Shown piece by piece: positions 1 through 9,279 of a stretch of 63,460 bases of DNA. This DNA is from CAZYQW01 sp964649825 (lineage in GTDB: Bacteria > Planctomycetota > B15-G4 > JADJEK01), in the NCBI GenBank assembly GCA_964649825.1, contig CAZYQW010000002.1, forward strand, positions 1 through 63,460, read 5' to 3'. Made by a program: the position numbers and the translations under genes. The notes under the pieces were generated by a model that was given only the letters and a program-made list of their open reading frames with translations, ran no database searches and had not been told where the DNA came from. Numbering within the stretch: position 1 is the first letter of the stretch; each line of letters begins with the position of its first letter.

Positions 1-110
1 CGTTTCTCCGGGGCCCTCGTCATCGCTTGCTGCGTTGCTCCTCCTCGACGTATCTCGAATACGCGGTCGTCGTCGCGCCTTGCCAGCGACGACGATGACC
101 TCCGGATAAT
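1..110. repeat. Imperfect palindromic intergenic repeat
   Basis: The stretch downstream of the first gene holds nested inverted repeats: CGTAT at 49-53 and ATACG at 59-63 around a CTCGA centre, and GTCATCG at 19-25 paired with CGATGAC at 93-99. The pyrimidine-rich left flank and the GTCGTCGTCG right flank extend the dyad imperfectly. It lies 25-30 bp beyond the stop of the minus-strand gene that ends at 135, so it could act as a transcript-end hairpin, or it may be a REP-like dispersed element. No T-run follows it. The window edge prevents seeing whether it continues. Confidence 0.45.
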
Positions 111-134
111 CCACCAACAATCTGAATCACACCA

Positions 135-3100
135 CTAGTACTGCTGGCTCACGCAGGTTCGAGCTTCCTGCGTCGAGGGGAAGTCCCACTGCGTGAACGA
201 TCGGTTGCTCCCGACGGGCAGGATCAGCTTGCAGTCGCCGGTCGGCGAGCAATCGACGTTCGCCACGTTCGTCGCGAACTGGGCGAGGTTCTGATCACGG
301 ATCTCGACCACCGCTTCGACGTTGAGGCCGATGACGTCGCCCGGACTGACGTTGGTCACGTCGAACGAGAAGGATGCTCCACCGTTGTTGTCCGTGAGCG
401 CGGTGTTGACCAGGAACGGGCCCGGCATCGAGAGCGACGTACTACCCGCGGAGAGCTCCACCTCATCGACGCGCAGCCCGCTTCCGATCGGCGTCCAGTC
501 GCTCCAGACCTCGGGTACGTGAGTACCGGCGGGGGTCCGCGTGACGCGGGCGATGATCACGCGATGCTCGGCGGGCGGTTGTCCGCCGCGCTTGAACGCC
601 GTCGTCGCCTTCACGACCATCTGAACGGTGCCTTGCACGATCTCGGTGAAACTCGAGATCTGCAGACTTCCGACGATGTGCGTATGCAGGAGCTGGCGGT
701 CGTTCTCGCTCGTCATCGGATCGAAGTTCGTGTTCGGGTCCGTGAAGGGTTGCGGCACGATCGGGCTCAGCATCGTCACCGTGTCGTTGCCCTGGCGGTC
801 GGTGACCGTGACCTCGACCTGGTACGACACAGGCTCCACCGGGAACTCGTTGTTGAGGCCGGCCCCGTCCGTTCTCGCCCGCAAACCGGTCAGGACGACG
901 GCGTGCGTGCGCGAGAGGAGCGAACTCGACGCGAACTGCTCCTGGCCGGTGGTTCCCGTCTCCCAGTACTTCACCTCCGCGGAGCAGATTTCGTCGGTGT
1001 CGAACCACACGCGAGCCGCGCGCGTCGTCTGCCACGGGACGGCCGGTCCGGCCACGAACGCGGGACCAGTGTGGTCCGTGATATCGAGCGGCCCGGGCAC
1101 GAGCGGATTGGAGTCGAGCCCATTGCGGATCGTATCCATGTCGTAGTCGACGCCGAACCGCTCGGCCATGCCGACCGGGACGCCGAGGAAGACGTTGCTC
1201 TCGTTCGCCGCGTTCGTGATGAAGTCGTTCAGGTCGCGGGCGGGGATGGCCGCCGGATTCTCGGACTTGAACGGCTTCGTCGAGGCGTATCGGTCCCAGA
1301 ACCAACGCGTCTTCACGGGTGTCCCGCCCTGGTCGATCGTGCCGTACACGACGATCCCGCAGTTGCGCGCGATCGCTTGCGGCTCGAGGTAGGTGACGAG
1401 CTCCTGCGTCGCGAGGCCCACCGTCCCGGCGTTCAGCGGGAACGCGAAGTGGACCGCCTTGCCGAAGCCTTGGTCCCACTGATGCACGAACGCCGCGATG
1501 TTCGGAAGGAACGCGCCGGACCCGGCCGCGAGGTCGAAGTGGAAGATGTCCGGGATCAGCCCGGAGTGGCTGGTGCCCACGCCGAGGAACGCGCGGCGGC
1601 GGTCGACGAGGACGCCCTGGCCGTTGAGGTACTGGATGTCCACCGTCGTCTGTTGCCGTTTGTGAAGGCCGATGAAGTGAGCGACGTCGAGGTGTGCGCG
1701 CTCGGGCGGAACGATCGAGGGGAAGTCGTTGACGATGTCGTTGTTCGTCCCCGTCGGCGCGGCGTGGCAGCGGTTGCAGGTGAAGCGACCCGAGAACGTG
1801 AATTCGTTGCGGAACTCCTGCTGCCCGAGGATGGCGTCTCCGTCCGACGTGGTGAAGCCGGCCGCGATGTCCTCGGGCGTGAGCTCCGTGATGGAGTCGA
1901 TGTTCGGGTCGAGAATACGTTCGGCGCTCTGGAACGGGTTCGCCGGCTGTTCCATCGCGAAGAGGAAGCGCCTCATGTTCTCGAAGTCCTCGGCGGGGAT
2001 GTCCGTCGGGTTTCCGAGCAGCCCGACGAACGCTCCCTTGAAGTCGTCGAAGTCGCGCTCGCCGCGCCAATGGAACGGCTCGAGACGCTTCAGGCCGATC
2101 AGGCTCTGGGTCACCATCGGCCCCTTGCTGTCCTTCGGCATGTTCGAGAGGTTCCAGGCCAGGAGGTCGGTGCCGCCGTCGACGTGGCAGGTCGCGCAGG
2201 AGAGGTTCTTGTTCTCCGAGTTGCGCGCGTCGAAGAAGACCCTGCGTCCCGCCGCGACGTCGGCCGGGGTCGGGTCGTGGCTCAGGTTGAACGTGATCAA
2301 CGGATTGGGCGGATTGTTGCCCCAGCGATACGAGCGGATCTTGTTCGTTCCGAAGCAGTAGACGAGCACCACCGAACCGGTCGGGTGGACGAGGATGCCC
2401 CGCGGGATCGAGCCGGCCGGCACGTCCCACTCCTTGTGGAAGGAGCCGTCCGGGTTCAGCACGACGACGTTGTCCGATCCCATGCTCGCGATGAACACCT
2501 TTCCGTTCGCCGGATGGAAGTCGAGCGCGAACGGCTGCGCACCGGTGGTCGTCGTCGTGAAGACCGGGCCCGGGTCGAGGCTGATCACGTCGGTGCTCGG
2601 ATCGGCAAGGGTGGGGTTGCCGAACGGGGTCGGGACGACGGTCACCTGGTTGAACGCGAACTGGCCGCGCACGAGGGGCTCGCTCTGCAGGTTCGGGTCC
2701 TTGTTGTTCGCTTCCGTGTTGAGCTGCCAGAAGTCGCCGGTCATCGGATGGATGCCGTGCATGAAGAGGATCGTGCCCATCCGTCGGGCGAGCACCGTGA
2801 CCGTGCCGCTCGGTCCGGTGTTGGGATCGATGCGGAACAGATCGTGGTCGGGCAACGTCACCTGCGTCGGCGCGACCGCCGGATCGTAGAGATCGAGGAC
2901 GCTTCCCGACGGGTTCGGCGTCCCCTGCAGCCCGCGCGCCGTCGAGTTGTTTCCCGAGTGCCGCGGCGCGACGAGGACCGTTCCGTTGGTGTCGAGCGTG
3001 AGGAAGTAGGGGCTCTTGATCATGAAGTCGGGGTGCGTGGACTCGTGATAGCGTCCGGTCGGGCGTGGGCCGTACTGCGTGAGATCGATCTCCAGGACCG

Positions 3101-3557
3101 AGTCGGCTCCGGAGCAGGAGACGAACGCGCGGTCGGCCGCGTGGTCGACGACGACGTCGGCCGGCTCCGCCTCGAGCTGCACCACTCCGAGCACGTCGCC
3201 GGTGTCGGCATCGATTCGGGTCAACGCCCACGTGTTGTGGGAGACCACGAGGATCTCGAGGTTTCCGAGCGAGTCGTTCCAATGAGCGATCGAGACCGGC
3301 CCCCACGGGACCTTGTACACGTCGACGGGGCTGGTCCCCGCGCCGATGAACCTCTCGACGGTGTTGTCGTGCGTGTTGACGGCCCACAGGTCGCCGTCCG
3401 GCGTGATCATCATCGGGCGGACCGGAGCCGCGTCCAGCATGATGAACGTCCCTTCGATGTTGTCACGGTCGATGTACTCGTTCGTCTGCGCGAAGCCGAT
3501 CGACGGCGCCACGCAAAGCGCCGCCGTTGCCACGCAACGGAGGGTCCGATGCAGCAT
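135..3557 (-). CDS. Secreted beta-propeller/dihaem cytochrome c protein
   Basis: Predicted exported redox protein of 1140 residues. The ATG at 3557 is chosen over longer options because AAGGAG precedes it by six bases and it opens a signal peptide (MLHRTLRC... ending near FAQT). The first ~400 residues have YVTN/NHL-type repeats (DGDLWAVNTHDNTVERF, NGKVFIASMGSDNVVVLNPD). Two CxxCH haem sites follow, LSCATCHVDGGTD and FTCNRCHAAPTG, in a layout recalling dihaem cytochrome c peroxidase/MauG relatives. The C-terminal ~300 residues look like fibronectin-type beta domains. It probably works in the periplasm or at the cell surface in electron transfer, but the substrate is unknown. It is monocistronic, with no gene within 200 bp on its strand. 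The domain assignment is firm for the haem sites and weaker for the C-terminus. Confidence 0.85.
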   Translation of the reverse strand: MLHRTLRCVATAALCVAPSIGFAQTNEYIDRDNIEGTFIMLDAAPVRPMMITPDGDLWAVNTHDNTVERFIGAGTSPVDVYKVPWGPVSIAHWNDSLGNLEILVVSHNTWALTRIDADTGDVLGVVQLEAEPADVVVDHAADRAFVSCSGADSVLEIDLTQYGPRPTGRYHESTHPDFMIKSPYFLTLDTNGTVLVAPRHSGNNSTARGLQGTPNPSGSVLDLYDPAVAPTQVTLPDHDLFRIDPNTGPSGTVTVLARRMGTILFMHGIHPMTGDFWQLNTEANNKDPNLQSEPLVRGQFAFNQVTVVPTPFGNPTLADPSTDVISLDPGPVFTTTTTGAQPFALDFHPANGKVFIASMGSDNVVVLNPDGSFHKEWDVPAGSIPRGILVHPTGSVVLVYCFGTNKIRSYRWGNNPPNPLITFNLSHDPTPADVAAGRRVFFDARNSENKNLSCATCHVDGGTDLLAWNLSNMPKDSKGPMVTQSLIGLKRLEPFHWRGERDFDDFKGAFVGLLGNPTDIPAEDFENMRRFLFAMEQPANPFQSAERILDPNIDSITELTPEDIAAGFTTSDGDAILGQQEFRNEFTFSGRFTCNRCHAAPTGTNNDIVNDFPSIVPPERAHLDVAHFIGLHKRQQTTVDIQYLNGQGVLVDRRRAFLGVGTSHSGLIPDIFHFDLAAGSGAFLPNIAAFVHQWDQGFGKAVHFAFPLNAGTVGLATQELVTYLEPQAIARNCGIVVYGTIDQGGTPVKTRWFWDRYASTKPFKSENPAAIPARDLNDFITNAANESNVFLGVPVGMAERFGVDYDMDTIRNGLDSNPLVPGPLDITDHTGPAFVAGPAVPWQTTRAARVWFDTDEICSAEVKYWETGTTGQEQFASSSLLSRTHAVVLTGLRARTDGAGLNNEFPVEPVSYQVEVTVTDRQGNDTVTMLSPIVPQPFTDPNTNFDPMTSENDRQLLHTHIVGSLQISSFTEIVQGTVQMVVKATTAFKRGGQPPAEHRVIIARVTRTPAGTHVPEVWSDWTPIGSGLRVDEVELSAGSTSLSMPGPFLVNTALTDNNGGASFSFDVTNVSPGDVIGLNVEAVVEIRDQNLAQFATNVANVDCSPTGDCKLILPVGSNRSFTQWDFPSTQEARTCVSQQY

Positions 3558-3772
3558 GCTCAACTCCTTCGGTCGATGGGAAAGCCGCGACCCGGAGCAC
3601 TCGCGACGCTCGTGGCGTGGATACGTGAGCTCGACGCTTCCGCGTCGAGCGCCGTGAGGAGATGTCCGGGATCGCGACGCGAACGTTTCGTTCCGCCACC
3701 TGAAAGCGTGGATCGCGCCGCGGGTTCGCAGCGGTTTCTGCTTCTTTTCTGAACGGTGCGGCGAGCGTTCTC

Positions 3773-4213
3773 CTACGACTCGTCCCGCATCCCGTCCGGC
3801 AGCTCGAGCGGCGGTCGTCCGCGATGCCGCCGGATCCAATCGATCGTGCGGCGAACGGGCCGACGCCTCAGGATCCACAGCTCGAGCTTGCGCTTCCCCG
3901 GCCCGTCGATGAGCAGGAGGCCGATCAGCAGAGTGAGGAGCCCCTGGCCGGGCAGCGCGAGCATCGCGATCCCCGCGAGCACCAGCACGACGCCGAGGAG
4001 GTTCTTCACGACCTTCACGCCGATCGCAATGGCGGGATGGCGACGCGTGAATCGCGACTCGTCGTCGGCCGGACGAACGAAGTAGTCCGCGGGGATCCGG
4101 ACGATCAGCACCGGCACGAGCAAGAGACCCCCGACGAACAGGACGATCGACGCGACGCCGAAGCCGAGGAGCACGGCCTCATGTTCGCGGGCCCAGGCAA
4201 TGATCGAGCTCAA
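3773..4213 (-). CDS. PGPGW-family small membrane protein
   Basis: Membrane protein of about 146 residues. Two hydrophobic segments are clear: residues ~13-36 (VLLGFGVASIVLFVGGLLLV) and a longer paired stretch ~67-100 with the ALPGQGLLTLLIGLLLIDGP core typical of the PGPGW transmembrane family. The basic tail contains RRTIDWIRRHRGRPPLELP, a conserved ending of that family. The TTG at 4213 is chosen because AGAGGA lies about seven bases upstream; no ATG is available near the conserved start, and the long open frame upstream of it is non-homologous and antisense to other signals. The function of the family is unknown, and a role in envelope integrity is only a guess. Confidence 0.7.
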   Translation of the reverse strand: MSSIIAWAREHEAVLLGFGVASIVLFVGGLLLVPVLIVRIPADYFVRPADDESRFTRRHPAIAIGVKVVKNLLGVVLVLAGIAMLALPGQGLLTLLIGLLLIDGPGKRKLELWILRRRPVRRTIDWIRRHRGRPPLELPDGMRDES

Positions 4214-4282
4214 CGGAAGGTCCTCTGGATGGGCGCGTCCTCCTCGAGACGCGGCGGTTGAAATCGTGGCGGCTGACGGTAG

Positions 4283-4510
4283 CGTCCGCGACCGACCGTC
4301 GAAAGCGCAACCGTACCAACGGAGCCATCGAACCGCCGCTACCGCTACCACCCGACGCGGGACGTTTTCCTGCGCGAGGAGAGCCGCTCGTTTCTCGAGC
4401 GCGTCTCGGGCGGCTCGATGAGCCCGTTGCTCGCGTGGTTCGTCAACGAGGGTGACCGCCCGACCGAGGACATTCGCGAGCTTCGCCGGCGGCTGGAGGA
4501 GAAGGAACGG
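4283..4510 (+). pseudogene. Remnant of a BlaI/MecI-type transcriptional repressor (C-terminal half)
   Basis: The frame opening after a TAG at 4280 reads a stretch with RRYRYHPTRDVFLREESRSF followed by the family-typical GGSMSPLLAWFVNEGD and EDIRELRRRLEEKE. This matches the C-terminal part of BlaI/MecI/CopY repressors (the wing strand plus the dimerisation helices). The N-terminal winged-helix part is missing: the in-frame stop removes it and no other plus frame upstream restores it, because that DNA overlaps the minus-strand membrane gene. After residue ~75 the frame continues as non-homologous sequence. I read it as a decayed gene. The partner BlaR/M56 peptidase usually found with it is absent. 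The remainder of 4214-4824 has nothing else recognisable. Confidence 0.55.
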
Positions 4511-4824
4511 GGAGGATCTGCTGCTGGTGAGCCAATCCGAGACGAACCACGCGGAGACCGTCCGGACGATCGACACGGCGCGGCGGGCGCTCGGCCGCCG
4601 AAGGCGGCGGGAAGCGCCGCGAACGCCGAGAAGCCACCGGTTTCGACCGTTGCGCGTGAGCCCGACGCGCGACGCCGTGCGATACGATGGGCGCGTCGGA
4701 AGTGTCCTGCGCGCCCATCGATTCCGTCTTGCCGGCTCAAGTGAGGACCCGGATCGAGACGACGATCCAGGAGGGGGCCCGCGCGGGAGCCCGCCGACCG
4801 AGCCGCAGGAGCGGGACGAACCGG

Positions 4825-5361
4825 ATGGCCGACTCTCGATCCACCAGCGATCACGATGCACTCATGGAGCGCGTCTATGACGAGCTGCGTCGCCTCGCGG
4901 CTCGCCAGCTCAGCCGCGAACGGGACGGGCACACGCTGCAGCCGACCGCGCTGGTGCACGAGGCGTTCCTCCGACTCTCGGAGCTCGATGAGATCGAGTT
5001 CGAGGACGAGACCCGCTTCCTGGTCGCGGCCGCGGGCGCGATCCGCCGCGTGCTGGTGGACCACGCGCGCGGCCGCGCCGCGGAGAAGCGTGGCGGCGGC
5101 GGGCATCGCGTGACGATGAGCGGGGTCGACGTCGAATCCGAGCACGCGGTGGTCGACGTGCTCGCCCTCCACGACGCGCTCGAGGAGCTCGCCCGGCTGG
5201 ACGCGCGCAAGTGCCGCGTCGTGGAGCTGCGCTTCTTCGCGGGATTGACGATCCAGGAGACCGCGCGGGCGCTCGCGGTCGGCACGACGACGGTCGAGGA
5301 CGATTGGGCGTTCGCGCGCTCGTGGCTCCGGAAGCGGCTCGGGGGGGACGCCGCGCGATGA
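4825..5361 (+). CDS. ECF-type RNA polymerase sigma factor
   Basis: Sigma-70 family factor of 178 residues. Region 2 is seen as YDELRRLAARQLSRERDG followed by HTLQPTALVHEAFLRL, a signature of the ECF group often paired with kinases in Planctomycetota. Region 4 appears as VVELRFFAGLTIQETARALA with a helix-turn-helix that ends at WAFARSWLRKRL. The ATG at 4825 is preceded by AGGAG about 13 bases upstream, a loose spacing; an ATG at 4687 in the same frame would add 46 non-homologous residues. The stop overlaps the kinase start as ATGA, so the two products are made together. It probably directs transcription of a small regulon under control of the adjacent kinase, whose stimulus is unknown. Confidence 0.88.
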   Translation: MADSRSTSDHDALMERVYDELRRLAARQLSRERDGHTLQPTALVHEAFLRLSELDEIEFEDETRFLVAAAGAIRRVLVDHARGRAAEKRGGGGHRVTMSGVDVESEHAVVDVLALHDALEELARLDARKCRVVELRFFAGLTIQETARALAVGTTTVEDDWAFARSWLRKRLGGDAAR

Positions 5362-7889
5362 CCGTGTCGCGGTTCCAGCGACTCGAAGACCTGTTCCACC
5401 AGGCGCGTCGACTCGAACCGAACCGCCGCGACGCGTTCCTGACCGAGGCGTGCGGTGCGGACGCGGGGCTCCGCGACGAGGTCGAGGCGCTCCTCGCGGA
5501 GTACGACCATGACGACGGGTTTCTCGCCGGCCCCGCGCTTCGCGAGCCACTGGGGCTCGGGTCGCCGGCGAAAGTCGGGCCGTACACGATCGTCGGGCCA
5601 CTCGGCGCCGGCGCGATGGGAGAGGTCTATCTGGCCGAGCAGGAGACGCCGCGCCGCCGCGTCGCCCTGAAGCTCCTGCGGCCCGGGCCGGCGGCGCTCG
5701 GCCTCGCGAAGCGATTCCACCACGAGGCAGAAGTGCTCGCGCGACTGCACCACCCGGGCATCGCGCAGATCTACGACACGGGGGTGGCGGAGGGTCGGCC
5801 GTACATCGCGATGGAGCTCGTCGAGGGGCAGAACCTGACCGACCACGTGCGCGAGCAAGGCGTCGGGGTCGTCGATCGCTTGTGGCTGTTCGTGCGCATC
5901 TGCGACGCGGTCCAACACGCGCACCAGAAGGGCGTGGTCCATCGGGACCTGAAGCCCTCGAACATCCTGGTGGAAGGGGAGGGGAAGGCGGCGCGCCCGC
6001 GGATTCTCGACTTCGGCGTGGCACGCGTCACCGGCGACGACATGCGCTTGACGACGATGCGAACGAGCGCGGGCGAGATCCTGGGGACGCTCGCGTACAT
6101 GAGCCCCGAGCAGGTGAGCGGAGACCCCGATCGCGTCGACACGCGCTCGGACGTCTACGCGCTCGGCGTCATTCTCTACGAGCTCCTGTCCGGTCGGCTC
6201 CCGCACGACGTGTCAGGCCGGGTGATCCCGGAGGCGGCCCGCGTCATTCGCGAGGAGGAGCCGTCCTCGTTGGCGAAGTTCGTCCCCGAGCATCGCGGCG
6301 ACCTCGAGACGATCGTCGCGAAGGCGCTCGAGAAGGAGCCGCGGCGACGCTACGCCTCGGCGGCCGAGATGGCGGCCGACGTGCGGCGCTTCCTGGCGCA
6401 CGAGCCGATCTCCGCGCGTCCGGCGAGCGCGTACTACCAACTCTCGAGGTTCGCGCGTCGTCATCGAGCGATCTTCGTCGGGGCGAGCCTGGCCGTCCTC
6501 GCGCTCCTGCTCGGTCTCGCCGGCACGGCGTGGAAGTGGCGCGAGGCGAACCGCGCGCGGGAAGACGAGGCCGACGCGCGTGCGCGTGCGGAGCGAAGGT
6601 TCGCGGACCTGCGCGATCTGGCCCGAACGTTCATGTTCGGCTTCGACGACAAGATCCGGATGCTGCCCGGCGCGCTGGACGCCCGGCGCCTCATCGTCAC
6701 GACCGCGCTGAAGTACCTCGACGGGCTCGCCACGGACGCTCCCGACGACATGGCTCTCCTGCTCGAGCTCGCGTCCGCTTATGCCCGGGTCGGAGACATC
6801 CAGGGCCTCTCCAGCCGACCCAACGTCGGCGACCCGCTCGGAGCGCTGCGGAGCTACACGAAGGCGCGCGAGCTGTACGAACGCGTGATCGCGAACGGCA
6901 GCGACGCGGTCGATCCGTTCGATCTCGTGCTCATCGACGCGCGGATCGGCGACGTGCTCACGGTGTTGAATCGACCGGACGCCGCGCTCGATGCATACAG
7001 CCGGGCGCGGACGGTCGTCGAGCGGCTTCGCGACGACCGGGGGAGCACGAACGCGCTCGAGCGTCACCTCGAGCTCATCGAGGAACGGGTGGGAGGCATC
7101 CTTCTCGCGCGCGGCGAGTGGGAGCCTGCACGCCAACGGTTCCAGAATGGACTGGAGAGGACCGAGCAGCGGCTCGCGCTGGATCCGAACGACGACGATG
7201 CGCGTCGGGACGAGGCGATCGCCCACTTCAAGATCGGCGTGACGTACGGCGCGGTCCGCGACTACGCGCGAGCGCGGGAGTGTTACGAGCGATACCTCGG
7301 GATCGTCGCCCGGCGCATGGAGGAGCGTCCCGACGACGTCATCGTGCTGCGCGACGTCTCCGTCGGCCACCAACGGCTGGGCGAAGTCGCGCTCGCCGTC
7401 GGTGACGAGGACGTCGCGTTCGCGAGCTTCCAGCGCGCCTACGAGATCGACGCGCGGAGGCTCGAGATGGACCCGGACGACGTTCAAGCGTCGCTCGACT
7501 TCATCCACGACTGCGTCCAACTCGGACAGGTGCACCTCTCGCGCGGGGACCTCGCGCCGGCGGAGTCCTGTTTCGCGCGTGGACTCGACGCCGCACGACG
7601 AGTCTCGGAACGGAGTCCCGATCGACCGACGGCGCTTCGCGGGCTGAACGTGGCGCGTTACAAGATGGCCGAGCTCGCGCGGCGCAAGGCGGAGGACGCG
7701 TCGCTCCCATCCGAGACCCGGCTCGAGAACCTGCGCGACGCGGTCGACTGGTTCGCCCGCTCACGCGACGGGTTCCTCGACATGAAGGAGCGGGGCCTTC
7801 TGTCCGAGGAAGACCTCGGCGTCCCGGACGAGATCTCGGACGAGATCCGTGCGTGCCAGGTCGCGATCTTGGAGCTTGACGAGGACTGA
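5358..7889 (+). CDS. Membrane serine/threonine protein kinase with TPR tail
   Basis: Hanks-type kinase of 843 residues that starts at the ATG overlapping the sigma-factor stop. Residues 1-60 form the short helical region common to kinases paired with this sigma group. The kinase domain runs ~75-348: glycine loop GPLGAGAMGEVY (80-91), catalytic lysine in VALKLL (105), HRDLKPSNIL (195-204), DFG (218-220) and YMSPEQ (247-252). One transmembrane helix lies at ~371-391, followed by a charged coiled stretch and about 400 residues of TPR-like helices that should sit outside the membrane. All catalytic residues are present. It likely phosphorylates the co-encoded sigma factor or a partner in response to an external ligand; that link is inferred from gene order. 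Confidence 0.9.
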   Translation: MTVSRFQRLEDLFHQARRLEPNRRDAFLTEACGADAGLRDEVEALLAEYDHDDGFLAGPALREPLGLGSPAKVGPYTIVGPLGAGAMGEVYLAEQETPRRRVALKLLRPGPAALGLAKRFHHEAEVLARLHHPGIAQIYDTGVAEGRPYIAMELVEGQNLTDHVREQGVGVVDRLWLFVRICDAVQHAHQKGVVHRDLKPSNILVEGEGKAARPRILDFGVARVTGDDMRLTTMRTSAGEILGTLAYMSPEQVSGDPDRVDTRSDVYALGVILYELLSGRLPHDVSGRVIPEAARVIREEEPSSLAKFVPEHRGDLETIVAKALEKEPRRRYASAAEMAADVRRFLAHEPISARPASAYYQLSRFARRHRAIFVGASLAVLALLLGLAGTAWKWREANRAREDEADARARAERRFADLRDLARTFMFGFDDKIRMLPGALDARRLIVTTALKYLDGLATDAPDDMALLLELASAYARVGDIQGLSSRPNVGDPLGALRSYTKARELYERVIANGSDAVDPFDLVLIDARIGDVLTVLNRPDAALDAYSRARTVVERLRDDRGSTNALERHLELIEERVGGILLARGEWEPARQRFQNGLERTEQRLALDPNDDDARRDEAIAHFKIGVTYGAVRDYARARECYERYLGIVARRMEERPDDVIVLRDVSVGHQRLGEVALAVGDEDVAFASFQRAYEIDARRLEMDPDDVQASLDFIHDCVQLGQVHLSRGDLAPAESCFARGLDAARRVSERSPDRPTALRGLNVARYKMAELARRKAEDASLPSETRLENLRDAVDWFARSRDGFLDMKERGLLSEEDLGVPDEISDEIRACQVAILELDED

Positions 7890-7904
7890 GTCCATTTCGC
7901 GAGG

Positions 7905-7937
7905 GTGGCGCGAACGTGGCGCGAACGTGGCGCGAGT
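7905..7937. repeat. Three 11-bp tandem repeats
   Basis: GTGGCGCGAAC is repeated at 7905, 7916 and 7927, the last copy ending GT instead of AC. It lies in the 96-bp gap after the kinase gene and just before the putative TAGGAT element at 7946. It may be a simple slippage product or a binding-site array; the sequence alone does not decide. Confidence 0.6.
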
Positions 7938-7985
7938 GCGGTCGAGTAGGATCCGTTGCATCTCTCGCCCCCCACGGCCCCAGCC

Positions 7986-9245
7986 ATGATCGAAACCGTC
8001 CTCCTGTCCGTGTTCCTGTCGATCGTGCCCGCCTCCGGCGGGGACGAGCTCGAGGCGTCGTTGAGGCCCGCGGTCGTTCGCGTGGCGATGTTCAAGCCGT
8101 TGCCCGGGCTCGTCAGCTACGACGAGGGTGGCGGCTTCTTCGTCGCGGGGAGTCGGCTCGTCACGAACCGGCACGTCGCGGTCGGTGCGACGAAGGGCGA
8201 GATCTTCCTGGCGAACGGCGAGTCGTACGCGATCACCGGAGTCGTCGCCGAGGATCGGGTGTGGGATCTGGCCCTCCTGTCGACGGACGTCCCCGCCGCG
8301 CTCGCGCCGGCGCTGCCGTTCCGTGGGACGGCGATCGAGGCCGGGGCGCCCCTGTTCCAGTTCACGCAGGAACACCTCGTGAAGGATCCCGACTGGTACG
8401 ACGGGGAGCCGAGGGCCTTCCTGCGTCGGTCGGGTCGGTTCACCAGGTGGGAGGCCCTCGAGCCGTTCGGTCGAGCGATGGCGACTTCGATCGTCGTGGA
8501 ATCGGGCCACAGCGGAAGCCCGCTCTTCGACGAGGCGGGTGAGCTCGTCGGCGTGACGTCGTTCGGCGAAGGGGTACGGTCCTTTGCGGTACCCGTCGAT
8601 CGCGTCGCGGCGCTGATCTCGTCCGCCGGCGACGCCGACCCGAAGTCTCTCGAGACGTGGCATCGCGAACGGATGAACGATCCCGAGTGGTACGTCGAAC
8701 TGTGCGGCCTCCTCGCCGACAACGGGCGCGCTTCGCTGGCGCTCGACATCCTCGGCCGATATCTGGACCGCGCCGGCGACGCGCCGGCGGGCTCGTCGCT
8801 TGCCGTGACGCGTGAGGCGTGGCGAGAGCACGGCGAGATCGCGTTCGAGCTCGCGCAGTCGCAGTCGCAATCGGAAGAGGAAGAGGAAGAAGCCGAGCGC
8901 TGGTATCGCGTCGCGTTGAAGTCGTTCGAACGCGCGCTCCTCGTTCCTCCGGCGACCGTCTTCGAGGTCTTGCTCGAGCGATGGGCTCAGTACATGCGTG
9001 GTCTGACCCTCTACCGGCTCGATGAAGACGCCGCCGCGATCGAGCCGTTCCGCGTGTACATTCGATTGGAGCCGTCGGACCCCGACGGTTACTACCACCT
9101 CGGCGTCGCGGCCGTGAACGCGGGCGACCACGACGTGGCCCGGGAGCAGGCCCGCGTCCTCGTCGAGCTGGACGACGCGGAGAGAGCCGCGGAAATCCTC
9201 GAACGGATCGAGGACGCCGGCGTCGACGCGGAAGAAAAGTCCTGA
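7986..9245 (+). CDS. Secreted trypsin-like serine protease with TPR C-terminus
   Basis: Exported protease-like protein of 419 residues. A signal peptide (MIETVLLSVFLSIVPASGG) is followed by a chymotrypsin-fold domain with the triad visible as TNRHV (His), WDLALL (Asp) and SGHSGSPLF (Ser) within residues ~15-205. A TPR-like region ~240-410 follows, separated by an acidic EEEEEEAE stretch. No PDZ domain is seen, so it differs from classic DegP/HtrA. The ATG at 7986 is chosen for its signal peptide; a TTG at 7956 preceded by AGGA would add ten residues and is a real alternative. It follows the kinase by 96 bp and may share its transcript. The substrate is unknown. Confidence 0.82.
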   Translation: MIETVLLSVFLSIVPASGGDELEASLRPAVVRVAMFKPLPGLVSYDEGGGFFVAGSRLVTNRHVAVGATKGEIFLANGESYAITGVVAEDRVWDLALLSTDVPAALAPALPFRGTAIEAGAPLFQFTQEHLVKDPDWYDGEPRAFLRRSGRFTRWEALEPFGRAMATSIVVESGHSGSPLFDEAGELVGVTSFGEGVRSFAVPVDRVAALISSAGDADPKSLETWHRERMNDPEWYVELCGLLADNGRASLALDILGRYLDRAGDAPAGSSLAVTREAWREHGEIAFELAQSQSQSEEEEEEAERWYRVALKSFERALLVPPATVFEVLLERWAQYMRGLTLYRLDEDAAAIEPFRVYIRLEPSDPDGYYHLGVAAVNAGDHDVAREQARVLVELDDAERAAEILERIEDAGVDAEEKS

Positions 9246-9279
9246 CGGCGAACGGCTCGACCCGATCGGAGCGATGGCG

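Noticed and set aside
519..3752. 1077-residue plus-strand open frame antisense to the first gene
   Set aside because: Arg/Asp/Val-rich composition typical of a GC-rich antisense shadow; no domain, signal peptide or ribosome site, whereas the minus frame has haem motifs.
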